DNA from: RHKX01 sp963745755
GTDB taxonomy: Bacteria; Actinomycetota; Thermoleophilia; Solirubrobacterales; 70-9
Assembly (NCBI GenBank): GCA_963745755.1
Contig: CAVUYP010000001.1
Location: 2,728,001-2,792,000 of the forward strand
Reading direction: 5' to 3'
Length of the DNA: 64,000 nt
Below the pieces are notes generated by a model that worked only from the letters and a program-made list of their open reading frames with translations, searched no databases and was not told where the DNA came from. Shown here one piece after another: positions 16,614 to 25,606 of this stretch; position 1 is the stretch's first letter, and each line of letters begins with the position of its first letter. The position numbers were made by a program, and so were the translations under genes.

Positions 16614-16754
16614 GTGATGCTGCCGATCGCGCATGCCGGGCACTGGCTGCCCTACGTCGTGCCCGCCGCCGTCGTCCTCGCCGCCGTGATCGTCGCGACG
16701 GTCAGGGAGCGCCGCCGCCAGTCGGACGACGACGGCGACGAGCTGTCCGACTGA
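16614..16754 (+). CDS. small single-span membrane protein
   Basis: A 46-residue frame starting with GTG at 16614 or ATG at 16617, right after the polytopic protein stop. It reads MLPIAHAGHWLPYVVPAAVV and continues as one membrane helix, then a charged tail (RERRRQSDDDGDELSD). The His-rich start (AHAGHW) facing the outside and the acidic tail inside would fit an accessory subunit of the upstream membrane protein. No family recognised. Confidence 0.6.
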   Translation: MMLPIAHAGHWLPYVVPAAVVLAAVIVATVRERRRQSDDDGDELSD

Positions 16755-16757
16755 GCG

Positions 16758-17174
16758 TCAGCCCTGCGACTGGAGCGCCGTCAGCGCGCCGGTCACCCGG
16801 GCCCGGTCGGCGGCTTCCATCGCTTCGAAGCGAAGGACGACGTTGGCGGCGCGGAAGCAGGTCAGGTCGGCGGCGGTCTCGCAGCGGTCGAATTCGGCGC
16901 CGGCACGGGCGGCGTCGGAGGCGACGACCATCGTTCCCGAGCCGCCGCCGGCCTCGAGCTGAGGGTTCCGCTCGGCGCCCGGAGCGGGTGCGAACTCGAT
17001 CGCGAAAACCTCCTCGCCGTCGTCGTTCGCCGTCACCGCCCGCCCGAGGGCCAGCTCGGCACCCTGCTCGTTGGCGGCGGCGACGAACTCGGCGGCGGCG
17101 AACTCGCGCTCGCCGCAGCCGGCGAGCGCCAAGACCAGCATCAGCAGCGTCGCGGCGGCAGCGCCGGCTCGCAT
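16758..17174 (-). CDS. small lipoprotein
   Basis: A 138-residue exported protein. The ATG at 17174, four bases after the sufD stop, gives a short signal with the lipobox LVLALAGC. The mature part begins GEREFAAAEFVAAANEQGAE and contains two further Cys (FDRCETAADLTCF) that could form a disulfide. It is on the suf strand and may be read through from sufD, though nothing links it to Fe-S assembly. No family recognised. Confidence 0.75.
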   Translation of the reverse strand: MRAGAAAATLLMLVLALAGCGEREFAAAEFVAAANEQGAELALGRAVTANDDGEEVFAIEFAPAPGAERNPQLEAGGGSGTMVVASDAARAGAEFDRCETAADLTCFRAANVVLRFEAMEAADRARVTGALTALQSQG

Positions 17175-17178
17175 CGAC

Positions 17179-18462
17179 TCAGTCGGCGAGCAGCTCGCCG
17201 AGCCGCGCCTCGAGCGCCGCGGCGAGCGCGTCACCGACGGCGCCCGCCGGGACCCGCTCGACGAGCTCGGCCAGGAATCCGCCGACGATCAGCTCGCTCG
17301 ACCGCTCGCGGTCGAGCCCGCGCGAGGTCAGATAGAAGAGCTGCTCGGGATCGATCTGGGCGACCGCGGCGGCATGCGTGCAGGCGACGTCGTCGGCTTC
17401 GATCTGCAGCCCCGGAATCGCGTCGGCGTGGGCCCTCGGGGAGAGGATCAGGTTGCGGCAGTCCTGGAAGGCGTCGGTGCGCTGCGCGCCCCTGTCGACG
17501 TTGATCATGCCGCGCCAGACCGCCGTCGAGCGGTCGTCGAGAACGCCGCGGAAGGCGAGGTCCGAGGTCGTGTCCTCGGCCGCGTGCTCCTGCGTGGTGT
17601 CGTAGTCGAGGTGCTGGCGGCCGTTGCTGACGTAGGCGCCGGTGACTCGGGCGCCGGCGCCGCGGCCGGCCAGCTTCGTCTCCATCCGCACCTTGCCGTT
17701 GGCCGATCCGAAGCCGAGCGCGACCCATTCGAGGTTGCCGTCGCGGGCGACCTCGGCGCGCTGGCTGGCGAACGCCCAGGAGCTCTCGGAGAGATCCTGG
17801 CCGCAGACGTAGCGGAGGTTCGCGCCGGCGCCGACGATGATCTCGGTGACGCCGTTGAAGAGCCCGTCCGTCGCTTCGTCGGCGGAGACGTAGCGCTCCC
17901 AGACCTCCGCCTCGGCGCCCTCCTCGAGGACGATCAGGGTCCGCCAGTTCAGCGTCCGGCCGGCGGCCTGCTGAACCGCGGTCAGCGAGATCGGCGCCTC
18001 CGGGCGGGAGTTCTTGGGAACGTAGACGAACGCGCCGCCGACCCAGCCGGCCTCGTTGATCGCGACGAACGGGTCGTCGCCCCCGGGGACGATCGTCCCG
18101 AAGTGCTCGGAGACCAGATCGGGGAAGCGCTCGGCGGCCCCGGAGAGGCTCATCACCGCGATCCCGTCGGGGCGGGAGTCGCCGCCGGGGACCTCGACGT
18201 CGGAGCGCGTGACCGCGTCGACCTGGGTCAGGCCCGAGGACCCCTCGGGCACCTGCAGGCGCGTCGCGACGCCGTCGGCGCCGGCGAGATCGCCGCCGTC
18301 GGCGGAGTCGTAGGCGGCGAGGTCGAGCTTCGCGAGGTCGGTGAACTCCCAGCCACGGGTCTTCGGACCGGGCAGAGCGAGACCCTTCGCCGCCTCGATC
18401 GCCTTGCCGCGCCGCTCGGCGAGCCAGGCCGGCTCGGCCGACTGGGCGGTGGCGCTAGCCAA
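17179..18462 (-). CDS. sufD: Fe-S cluster assembly protein SufD
   Basis: A 427-residue SufD, which pairs with SufB and SufC in the cytosolic scaffold complex for [Fe-S] assembly. The N-terminal helical part has GPKTRGWEFTDL, and the beta-helix core ends with RTDAFQDCRNLILSPRAHAD, VACTHAAAVAQIDPEQLFYL and GLDRERSSELIVGGFLAEL, the SufB/SufD family signature. Length is normal. The start is TTG at 18462, inside the end of sufB (8-base overlap), indicating coupling. Order on the minus strand is Rieske gene, sufB, sufD. Confidence 0.93.
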   Translation of the reverse strand: MASATAQSAEPAWLAERRGKAIEAAKGLALPGPKTRGWEFTDLAKLDLAAYDSADGGDLAGADGVATRLQVPEGSSGLTQVDAVTRSDVEVPGGDSRPDGIAVMSLSGAAERFPDLVSEHFGTIVPGGDDPFVAINEAGWVGGAFVYVPKNSRPEAPISLTAVQQAAGRTLNWRTLIVLEEGAEAEVWERYVSADEATDGLFNGVTEIIVGAGANLRYVCGQDLSESSWAFASQRAEVARDGNLEWVALGFGSANGKVRMETKLAGRGAGARVTGAYVSNGRQHLDYDTTQEHAAEDTTSDLAFRGVLDDRSTAVWRGMINVDRGAQRTDAFQDCRNLILSPRAHADAIPGLQIEADDVACTHAAAVAQIDPEQLFYLTSRGLDRERSSELIVGGFLAELVERVPAGAVGDALAAALEARLGELLAD

Positions 18463-19909
18463 TCGAGCCCTCCATCTGCAGCTCGATCAGCCGGTTGAGC
18501 TCGACCGCGTACTCCATCGGCAGCTCCTTGACGACCGGCTCGATGAAGCCGTTGACGATCATCTTCGAGGCCTCTTCCTCGTCGAGGCCGTGCGTCTGCA
18601 GGTAGAACAGCTGCTCCTCGCCGATCTTCGAGACCGAGGCCTCGTGGCCGACGTTGGCGTCGTTCTCGTCGATGCGGATCGTCGGATAGGTGTCGGACCG
18701 TGACTCGGGGTCGAGCAGCAGCGCGTCGCAGACGACCTTCGAGCGGGCCTCGGTCGCACCCTTGGCGACCTCGAGGAGGCCGCGGTAGGTGGAACGGCCG
18801 CCGTCCTTGGAGATCGACTTGGCGAAGATCGACGAGGTCGTCTTCGGCGCGGCGTGGATGATCTTGCCGCCCGCGTCCTGATGCTGGCCGGCGCCGGCGA
18901 AGGCGATCGAGAGGATCTCGCCGTGCGCCCGCTCGCCCATCAGGTAGATCGACGGGTACTTCATGGTGATCTTCGAGCCGAGGTTGCAGTCGACCCACTC
19001 GACGGTCGCGTCGCGCTCGGCGATCGCCCGCTTCGTGACCAGGTTGTAGACGTTCTGCGACCAGTTCTGGACCGTCGTGTAGCGGATCCGGGCGCCGGGA
19101 CGGGCGATCAGCTCGACGACCGCGGAATGCAGCGAGTCGGTCGAGTAGACGGGGGCGGTGCAGCCCTCGATGTAGTGGACGTCGGAGCCTTCGTCGGCGA
19201 TGATCAGCGTCCGCTCGAACTGGCCCATGTTCTCGGTGTTGATCCGGAAGTAGGCCTGCAGCGGCATCTCGACCTTGACGCCGGGCGGCACGTAGACGAA
19301 CGAACCGCCGGACCAGACCGCGGAGTTGAGCGCCGCGAGCATGTTGTCGTTGGCGGGGATGACCGTCGCGAAGTGCTCGCGGATGATGTCCTCGTGCTCG
19401 CGGAGCGCCGTGTCCATGTCGAGGAACTGGACGCCGACCTCCTCGAGATCCTTGCGGACCTGGTGGTAGACGACCTCGGACTCGTACTGGGCGCCGACGC
19501 CGGCGAGGAAGTTGCGCTCGGCCTCGGGGATGCCGAGCTTGTCGAACGTGTTCTTGATGTCGTCGGGGACGTCGTCCCAGCTGTGCTCGGCGCGGTCGGA
19601 CGCGCGCACGAAGTAGTGGATGTCGTCGAAGTCGATCTGGTTGAGGTTGGCTCCCCACTGCGGGATCGGCCGGGCGAGGAAGTGGTCGAGCGCCTTGAGA
19701 CGGAACTCGCGCATCCACTCGGGCTCGTTCTTGTACTCGGAGATGTCCTCGACGAGCTGGCGGCTGAGGCCCTTCGGAGCCTTGTAGACGTAGCCGGTCT
19801 CGGGGTCGTTGAAGCCGAACTTGGTCTTGTAGTCCTGGTTGATGTCCTTGATCGCCTCGCGCTCGGCCTGCTTGGGGTCGAGCGTGGCGGAATCGGGCGG
19901 CGGGTTCAT
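18455..19909 (-). CDS. sufB: Fe-S cluster assembly scaffold SufB
   Basis: A 484-residue SufB. It contains PQWGANLNQIDFDDIHYFV, IPANDNMLAALNSAVWSGGS, YVPPGVKVEMPLQAYFRINT, VHYIEGCTAPVYS and the C-terminal block with SDTYPTIRIDENDANVGHEA and EEQLFYLQTHGLDEEEASKM. SufB carries the nascent cluster in the SufBC2D complex and receives sulfur from SufS/SufU. The conserved Cys of IEGCTAP, a likely sulfur-acceptor site in the family, is present. No intein is inserted, unlike in many mycobacteria. It starts one base after the Rieske gene stop. Confidence 0.97.
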   Translation of the reverse strand: MNPPPDSATLDPKQAEREAIKDINQDYKTKFGFNDPETGYVYKAPKGLSRQLVEDISEYKNEPEWMREFRLKALDHFLARPIPQWGANLNQIDFDDIHYFVRASDRAEHSWDDVPDDIKNTFDKLGIPEAERNFLAGVGAQYESEVVYHQVRKDLEEVGVQFLDMDTALREHEDIIREHFATVIPANDNMLAALNSAVWSGGSFVYVPPGVKVEMPLQAYFRINTENMGQFERTLIIADEGSDVHYIEGCTAPVYSTDSLHSAVVELIARPGARIRYTTVQNWSQNVYNLVTKRAIAERDATVEWVDCNLGSKITMKYPSIYLMGERAHGEILSIAFAGAGQHQDAGGKIIHAAPKTTSSIFAKSISKDGGRSTYRGLLEVAKGATEARSKVVCDALLLDPESRSDTYPTIRIDENDANVGHEASVSKIGEEQLFYLQTHGLDEEEASKMIVNGFIEPVVKELPMEYAVELNRLIELQMEGSIG

Positions 19910-19910
19910 G

Positions 19911-20225
19911 TCAATCGACCTCCAGCTTGATCTGCCCGTCCTCGGCGCGGACCGCGAAGGTCTCGACCGGCGCGAAGGCGGGGAGGGACTTGGGGCGGCC
20001 GCTCTTCAGGTCGAAGAGCGAGCCGTGTCGTGGGCACTCAACGGTACAGGCCGCGGGGTCGAACTCCCCCTCGGCAAGCGGCCCGTCGTCGTGGGAGCAG
20101 CGATCCTCGATGGCCAGCAGCTCGCCACCGCAATTGAACACGCCGATCTCGATTCCGTCGACCTCGACGATCTTCTTGGTCCCCTCGGGGAGCTCCTCGG
20201 CTGTGCATACATTGTGATCTGTCAT
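19911..20225 (-). CDS. Rieske-type [2Fe-2S] ferredoxin of the suf operon
   Basis: A 104-residue soluble Rieske domain. The cluster ligands are C-x-H in EDRCSHDDGPLAEG and C-x2-H in VECPRHGSLFDLKSG; the two cysteines of high-potential Rieske proteins that form a disulfide are lacking, as in soluble ferredoxins of dioxygenase type. It leads the sufB-sufD unit, one base before sufB, so it is likely an electron donor or a cluster-handling partner in SUF assembly. A -10-like TAAAAT and an 11-bp palindrome lie just upstream. Confidence 0.93.
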   Translation of the reverse strand: MTDHNVCTAEELPEGTKKIVEVDGIEIGVFNCGGELLAIEDRCSHDDGPLAEGEFDPAACTVECPRHGSLFDLKSGRPKSLPAFAPVETFAVRAEDGQIKLEVD

Positions 20226-20234
20226 TCAATCCCT

Positions 20235-20254
20235 ACTCTGAGAGTCGGATTTTA
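20235..20254 (-). promoter_or_regulatory. putative promoter and operator of the Rieske-sufB-sufD operon
   Basis: On the minus strand a -10-like TAAAAT (20254-20249) is followed three bases later by ACTCTCAGAGT (20245-20235), a perfect 5-1-5 inverted repeat that would cover the transcription start. The Rieske ATG is at 20225, so the leader would be under 20 bases. The Rrf2-family regulator encoded at 25.1-25.6 kb is the obvious candidate to bind here; that link is inference. Confidence 0.45.
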
Positions 20255-20293
20255 GCGGGGACGCGGCGGCAGCCTTCGCCGCGAGGCTCGACA

Positions 20294-21736
20294 ATGGCCC
20301 GGCAGGCTCCGATGAACCGCATTCCGACCGAGACATCCTCCGGCTCAGCCACGCTGTCCGCCGCCCCGCCCGAGCCGATCAGGGTCGGGCGGGGGACGGC
20401 GTTCTACCTGCAGGGTGAGCTCGCGACGGATCCCGCCGCCGACCGCGTCCGGCTTCGCGTCGGCGATCGCGTCGCCGCCGTCGACGCCCATTCGATGCCG
20501 CCGGAGCGCAGCTACGGCGGCGGCGAGCTCTGGTGGTCGCTGGTCGAGATCGGCGGCCCGGTGGCGGGCGGATCGCGCGAGGTCGAGCTGCTCGCCGCTG
20601 CCGGCGGCACCGAGTTGGACTGGGACCTCGGCGCGATCAGGCTCGCCGCCGGCGAGGAGGGACAGCCGGATCCGGCGCCGGTGGCGGCCGGTTCCGGGGC
20701 GCCGCTGATCGCGATCTGCATGACCACCCATGAGCCCGATCCGTCCCACCTCGGCCGCCAGCTCGACTCGATCCGCGAGCAGACGCGCGAAGACTGGATC
20801 TGCGTGATCAGCGACGACTGCTCATCGACCGCGGCGTTCGCGGTCATCGAGCGCCAGGTCGGTGACGATCCCCGCTTCGTCGTCAGCCGCTCGCCGGAGC
20901 GGCTCGGGTTCCTGCGCAACTTCGAGCGGGCGATCGCGCTCGCTCCCGAGTCCGCGCAGCTGATCGCCCTCGCCGACCAGGACGATCGCTGGCACCCCGA
21001 CAAGCTCGAGACCCTCGCCGCGGCGCTGCTCGCCCGGCCGTCGTCGCTGCTCGCCTACAGCGACGTCCGGATCGCCGACCGGGAGGGCAACATCCTCTCC
21101 GACACCTACTTCTTCGAGCGCCGCAACAACGCCGAGAGCATGGCCTCGATGATGATCGCCAACAACGTCACCGGCGCCGCCTCGCTGTTTCGCCGCGAGC
21201 TGCTCGAGACGGCGCTGCCGTTCCCGCCGGGCGGCACCGGCCAGGAGCTCTACCACGATCACTGGCTCGCCCTCTGCGCCCTCGCGACCGGGCCGCTGAC
21301 CTGGGTCGAGCGGCCGACCCACGACTACACCCGCCACGAGGCGTCGGTGACGATCCGCGACGCCGAGGGCCACTGGGTCGCGCCGCCCCGCAACCGCCGC
21401 GACGCGGTGGTCATGCGCGCCCGCCGGCTCGCCCGGCGCATCCGCCTCGCCTCGCGGAGCCCGGGTTGGCGCTCCGCCTACGTCGGCCGCTACCTGCTGA
21501 TTCGCCAGCTCGCGACGATCCTGCTGCTTCGCCTCGGCCGCGATCGCATCGCCGGCCGCCACCTACGCGACATCGACAGGCTGCTCGCCGCCGAGCGTTC
21601 GCCGGCCGCCGCCGCCTGGCTGCTGGCCCGGTCGTTCCGCCCCTGGATCGGTCGCAACGACACCCTCGGTCGCGAGCGGGTCGTCTTCGGCGGCATCCTC
21701 TGGCGCAAGCTCGTCGGCCGCAGGGCCCGGGGCTGA
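20294..21736 (+). CDS. GT2 family glycosyltransferase
   Basis: A 480-residue protein. Residues 1-135 form a beta-rich N-terminal region. The GT-A domain starts at PLIAICMTTHEPDPSHLGRQ and shows VISDDCSS, LIALADQDDRWHPDKLE (a D-x-D type nucleotide-sugar/metal site as in rhamnosyltransferase-like GT2 proteins) and ELYHDHWLALCAL. The C-terminal 110 residues are basic and helical and may contact the membrane. It lies 2 bases before a sulfotransferase gene, suggesting that the two modify the same surface glycan. Start is ATG 20294 or ATG 20312. The pair is inserted, in opposite orientation, between the two halves of the suf locus. Confidence 0.85.
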   Translation: MARQAPMNRIPTETSSGSATLSAAPPEPIRVGRGTAFYLQGELATDPAADRVRLRVGDRVAAVDAHSMPPERSYGGGELWWSLVEIGGPVAGGSREVELLAAAGGTELDWDLGAIRLAAGEEGQPDPAPVAAGSGAPLIAICMTTHEPDPSHLGRQLDSIREQTREDWICVISDDCSSTAAFAVIERQVGDDPRFVVSRSPERLGFLRNFERAIALAPESAQLIALADQDDRWHPDKLETLAAALLARPSSLLAYSDVRIADREGNILSDTYFFERRNNAESMASMMIANNVTGAASLFRRELLETALPFPPGGTGQELYHDHWLALCALATGPLTWVERPTHDYTRHEASVTIRDAEGHWVAPPRNRRDAVVMRARRLARRIRLASRSPGWRSAYVGRYLLIRQLATILLLRLGRDRIAGRHLRDIDRLLAAERSPAAAAWLLARSFRPWIGRNDTLGRERVVFGGILWRKLVGRRARG

Positions 21737-21738
21737 CG

Positions 21739-22590
21739 ATGCCGAACCTGGCGACGACGCGGGCGATCATCTGGCGCCGGTTCGCGGCCGTCCGCCGACG
21801 GTTCATGCGCCCCGAGCGCCCGGCTCCGGTCCCGCCCGGCCCGCCCCCCGCAGCGCCGCCGCCGGCCGACGAGGCCGGCCGGCCGGCGCCGTTGCTCGTC
21901 GACTACTTCGGCCGCGACGGGAGCACGGCGCTGCTGCGGATGTTGTCGACCTCGCCGTCGATCCACGTCGAGGGCCGCTACCCCTACGAGCAGCAGCGAT
22001 TGCGGCCGATCCTCTCCGGGGCCGATCCGGCGGCGGCCTGGCGAGCATTCTGCGCGCACCGGCTCGACGCCGGCGCGCGCCGGCGTCGCTGGTACGCCGA
22101 GAAGCTGCTCGACGTCCGTGACCTCGACCTCACGGCGCTCCCCGAGGCCCGGACCGTCGTCCTCCTGCGCGACCCCCGCGACACCTACGTCTCGATCGAG
22201 GCCTTCAGCCGCGCGGTCGGCCAGGGAGACATCGGCGGCACCGGGACGCCCGGCGAGCGCTTCGAGCGATTCATCGAGCGCCAGCGCGAGCGTCTGGCCT
22301 GGATCGCCGGCCTCGAGGGCGCGCGGACGCTGCTCGTCAGCTACGAGTCGCTCGTCTTCGACGCCGCCGGCGTCGCCCGCGACCTCTCCGACTGGCTGGC
22401 CGTCGAGATCGACGCCGCCGGGCTCGCCGGCGACTTCCGGCTGCGCTGGGTCCACGGCACCGCCGCCGATCCGCGCCGATCGGTCGGTCGCTGGCGGCAG
22501 GAGCTCGACGAGGCGAAGCTGCGCGAGCTCGAGGCGAGGCTCGCAGACCGCATGGCGGCGGTCGGTATCGCCGATTGGGATCGCGCCTAG
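21739..22590 (+). CDS. sulfotransferase family protein
   Basis: A 283-residue PAPS-dependent sulfotransferase-like protein. The 5'-phosphosulfate loop is LVDYFGRDGSTALLRMLSTS and the 3'-phosphate-binding segment is ARTVVLLRDPRDTYVSIEAF. A later ERFIERQRERLAWI and LLVSYESLVFDAAG block also fits the family. The N-terminus (residues 1-45) is basic then Pro-rich and may be a linker. It probably sulfates a carbohydrate made by the adjacent GT2 enzyme. Its stop codon overlaps the convergent sufU stop by two bases. Confidence 0.85.
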   Translation: MPNLATTRAIIWRRFAAVRRRFMRPERPAPVPPGPPPAAPPPADEAGRPAPLLVDYFGRDGSTALLRMLSTSPSIHVEGRYPYEQQRLRPILSGADPAAAWRAFCAHRLDAGARRRRWYAEKLLDVRDLDLTALPEARTVVLLRDPRDTYVSIEAFSRAVGQGDIGGTGTPGERFERFIERQRERLAWIAGLEGARTLLVSYESLVFDAAGVARDLSDWLAVEIDAAGLAGDFRLRWVHGTAADPRRSVGRWRQELDEAKLRELEARLADRMAAVGIADWDRA

Positions 22591-23012
22591 AGCGCGCCGA
22601 CCTCGACCGGGTCGCCGTCCTCGCCCTCGTCCTCCCAGTCGGCGGGCTCGCCGAGGCTCGCCGACTTGACGACCTTGAGGCCGAGCATCGCGCACTTCAT
22701 ACGGGTCGCGGAGATGTCGATGCCGAGCAGGTCGAGGACGGTCTCCTTCGGCAGCCGCAGCAGCTCCTCCCGGGTCATCCCGATCAGCTCGTCGGTCAGC
22801 AGCGAGGTCGCGGCGGTGGAGATCGCACAACCCTGGCCTTCGAAGGAGACGTCGCTGACCCTGCCGTCCTCGTCGAGCTTGATGTAGACGTGCTGCTCGT
22901 CGCCGCAGAACGGGTTCGTGTCCTCGAACTCGAGGTCGTAGGCGTCGAGCCGGCCGAAGTTGTGGGGCCGCTTGTAGTGCTCGAGGATCTGATCGCGGTA
23001 GAGCTCGTCCAT
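22587..23012 (-). CDS. sufU: SufU, zinc-dependent sulfurtransferase of the SUF system
   Basis: A 141-residue IscU-like protein of the SufU type. It begins MDELYRDQILEHYKRPHNFG and holds three conserved cysteines and an Asp that bind zinc: NPFCGDEQ, GQGCAISTAATSLL and TRMKCAMLGLKV. The insertion between the second and third Cys that distinguishes SufU from IscU is present. SufU accepts persulfide sulfur from SufS by ligand swapping. Its ATG overlaps the sufS stop (TGATG), giving the usual sufS-sufU pair. Confidence 0.96.
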   Translation of the reverse strand: MDELYRDQILEHYKRPHNFGRLDAYDLEFEDTNPFCGDEQHVYIKLDEDGRVSDVSFEGQGCAISTAATSLLTDELIGMTREELLRLPKETVLDLLGIDISATRMKCAMLGLKVVKSASLGEPADWEDEGEDGDPVEVGAL

Positions 23013-24285
23013 CAGAGGCCGAACACCCTGCGGGCATCGTCGAGGGCGGCGACGAGCCGGTCGATCTCCTCGGTCGTCGTGTAGACCCCGAAGCTGGCCC
23101 TGGCCGTGGCCGGCACGCCGAGCCGCTCCATCAGCGGCTGCGCGCAGTGATGGCCGGCGCGCACGGCGACGCCGTGACGGTCGAGGATCTCGGCGACGTC
23201 GTGGGGGTGGATGCCCGCGACCTCGAACGAGACCGGCCCGACCCGCTCCGGCCCCGGCGGCGGACCGAACACGCGCAGGCCGGGGATCTCGGCGAGCCGG
23301 CCGAGCGCGTAGGCGGTGATCTCGCGCTCGTGGACCGAGCACCGCGTCCATGCCGAGCGCGTCGAGCCAGCGCAGCGCCGCGGCCATGCCGATCGCCTGG
23401 GCGATCGCCGGTGTGCCGGCCTCGAACTTCGCGGGCGGGTCGGCGTAGGTGGTGCCCTGCTTGGTGACCTTGCGGATCATCGAGCCGCCGCCGAGGAACG
23501 GCGGCATCTCGCGCAGCAGGTCCAACCGCGCCCAGAGGGCGCCGATGCCGGTCGGGCCGTAGGCCTTGTGTCCGGTGACGGCGTAGAAGTCGACCCCGAG
23601 CGCCGCGACGTCGACATCGAGCTTCGGCATCGACTGGGCGCCGTCGACGAGGATCAGCGCGCCGGCGCGGTGCGCCGCCGCGGCGATCTCGGCGATCGGG
23701 TTGAGCGTGCCGAGCACGTTCGAGAGGTGGGTGATCGCGAGCAGCTTCGGCTCACGGGCGAGCGCCGCGTCGAGCTCGTCGCGGCGCAGCTCGCCGTCGT
23801 CGTCGATCCCGACCCAGTCGATCGTCGGCGCCGGTCGCCTCGGCGAGCTGCTGCCAGGGAACGATGTTGGAGTGGTGCTCCATCTCGGTCAGCACGATCC
23901 GGTCGCCGGCGCCGACGTTGGCGGCGCCCCAGGCGCGGGCGACGAGGTTGATCGCCTCGGTCGCGTTGCGGACGAAGACGACCTCGCGGCGGTCGCCGGC
24001 GCCGAGATGGTCGGCGACCGTGGCCCGGGCGCCCTCGTAGGCGGCCGTCGCCTCGGCCGAGAGCGTGTGCGAGCCGCGGTGGACGTTCGAGTGGTGGCGC
24101 CGCTCGTAGCGGTCGACAGCCTCGATCGAGGCCAGCACCCGCTGGGCGCTCGCGCCCGAGTCGAGGTAGACCAGCGACTCGTCGCCGATCATCCGGCTCA
24201 GGGTCGGAAACGACTTCCGGATCCGCTCGAGATCGAGCCGCGGCACCTCCGCGGCGGCGGCGCGATCGGAGGCGACGGAGGCCAT
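23012..24285 (-). CDS. sufS: cysteine desulfurase SufS, interrupted by two frameshifts
   Basis: Three frames join into a class V aminotransferase-fold desulfurase of about 423 residues. Frame one has SLVYLDSGASAQ, HRGSHTLSAEATAAYEGAR and EMEHHSNIVPW. Frame two, after an extra base near 23826, has LVDGAQSMPKLDVDVAALGV and the PLP lysine in VTGHKAYGPTGIGAL. Frame three, after an extra base near 23334, holds the persulfide cysteine in AVRAGHHCAQPLMERLGVPA. The total length exceeds a multiple of three by two, matching two insertions. As the only desulfurase seen next to a complete suf set, a true knockout would be surprising, so sequence error is likely. Confidence 0.88.
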
Positions 24286-24305
24286 CGGCTGCGGCGTCGC
24301 GGCGC

Positions 24306-25070
<765 letters not shown>

Positions 25071-25107
25071 TTCGACTCCAGTTCTCTTCGTTCGGGTGCG
25101 GCGGCGC

Positions 25108-25578
25108 TCAGACGGCGCCGGCCGCGACGGGTTTCAGCTTCTTGTCACGGTTCTCGAACTCGATCAGCTCGGCGAGCGTCGTCCCGGCCAGCGCCCGGGT
25201 GATGCCACCGTGGACCCGGGTCCAGAGCAGCTTCGTCGAGCAGGCCTCGTCGCCGTCGGACTCGTGCGAGCAGAGGATCCGGCCGTCGGCGCCGTCGACG
25301 AAGCAGTCCATCGGGGCGATCGGTCCCTCGAGCGCCTCGACGACCTCGAGCATGCGGATCTCCTCCGCCGGCTGCGCCAGGCGGTAGCCGCCGTGGGCGC
25401 CCCGTTGTGAGCTGACCAGGCCGGCATCCCGCAGCTTCGCGACGAGATGCTCGAGGTAGGAGAGGGGGAGGGTCTCGGAATCGGCGAGCGAGGCGAGGGC
25501 AACCGGGCGCTCGCCTCCCTGGCGACCGAGGGCGACCATCAATCGCACCCCGTATTCGGCCTTGGTCGAAAACAGCAT
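25108..25578 (-). CDS. Rrf2 family transcriptional regulator of the suf locus
   Basis: A 156-residue Rrf2/IscR/SufR-like regulator. The N-terminal winged helix reads MLFSTKAEYGVRLMVALGRQ, then SYLEHLVAKLRDAGLVSSQR and GAHGGYRLAQPAEEI. Three cysteines suited to bind an Fe-S cluster follow: PMDCFVDG, ILCSHESDG and EACSTKLLW. By family knowledge it would sense Fe-S status and control suf transcription. It is the first gene of the sufC-sufS-sufU unit and probably autoregulates. Other targets in this window are suggested in the findings. Confidence 0.9.
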   Translation of the reverse strand: MLFSTKAEYGVRLMVALGRQGGERPVALASLADSETLPLSYLEHLVAKLRDAGLVSSQRGAHGGYRLAQPAEEIRMLEVVEALEGPIAPMDCFVDGADGRILCSHESDGDEACSTKLLWTRVHGGITRALAGTTLAELIEFENRDKKLKPVAAGAV

Positions 25579-25606
25579 GGACCAAATCCTAGCGATCAGG
25601 TCGGCT

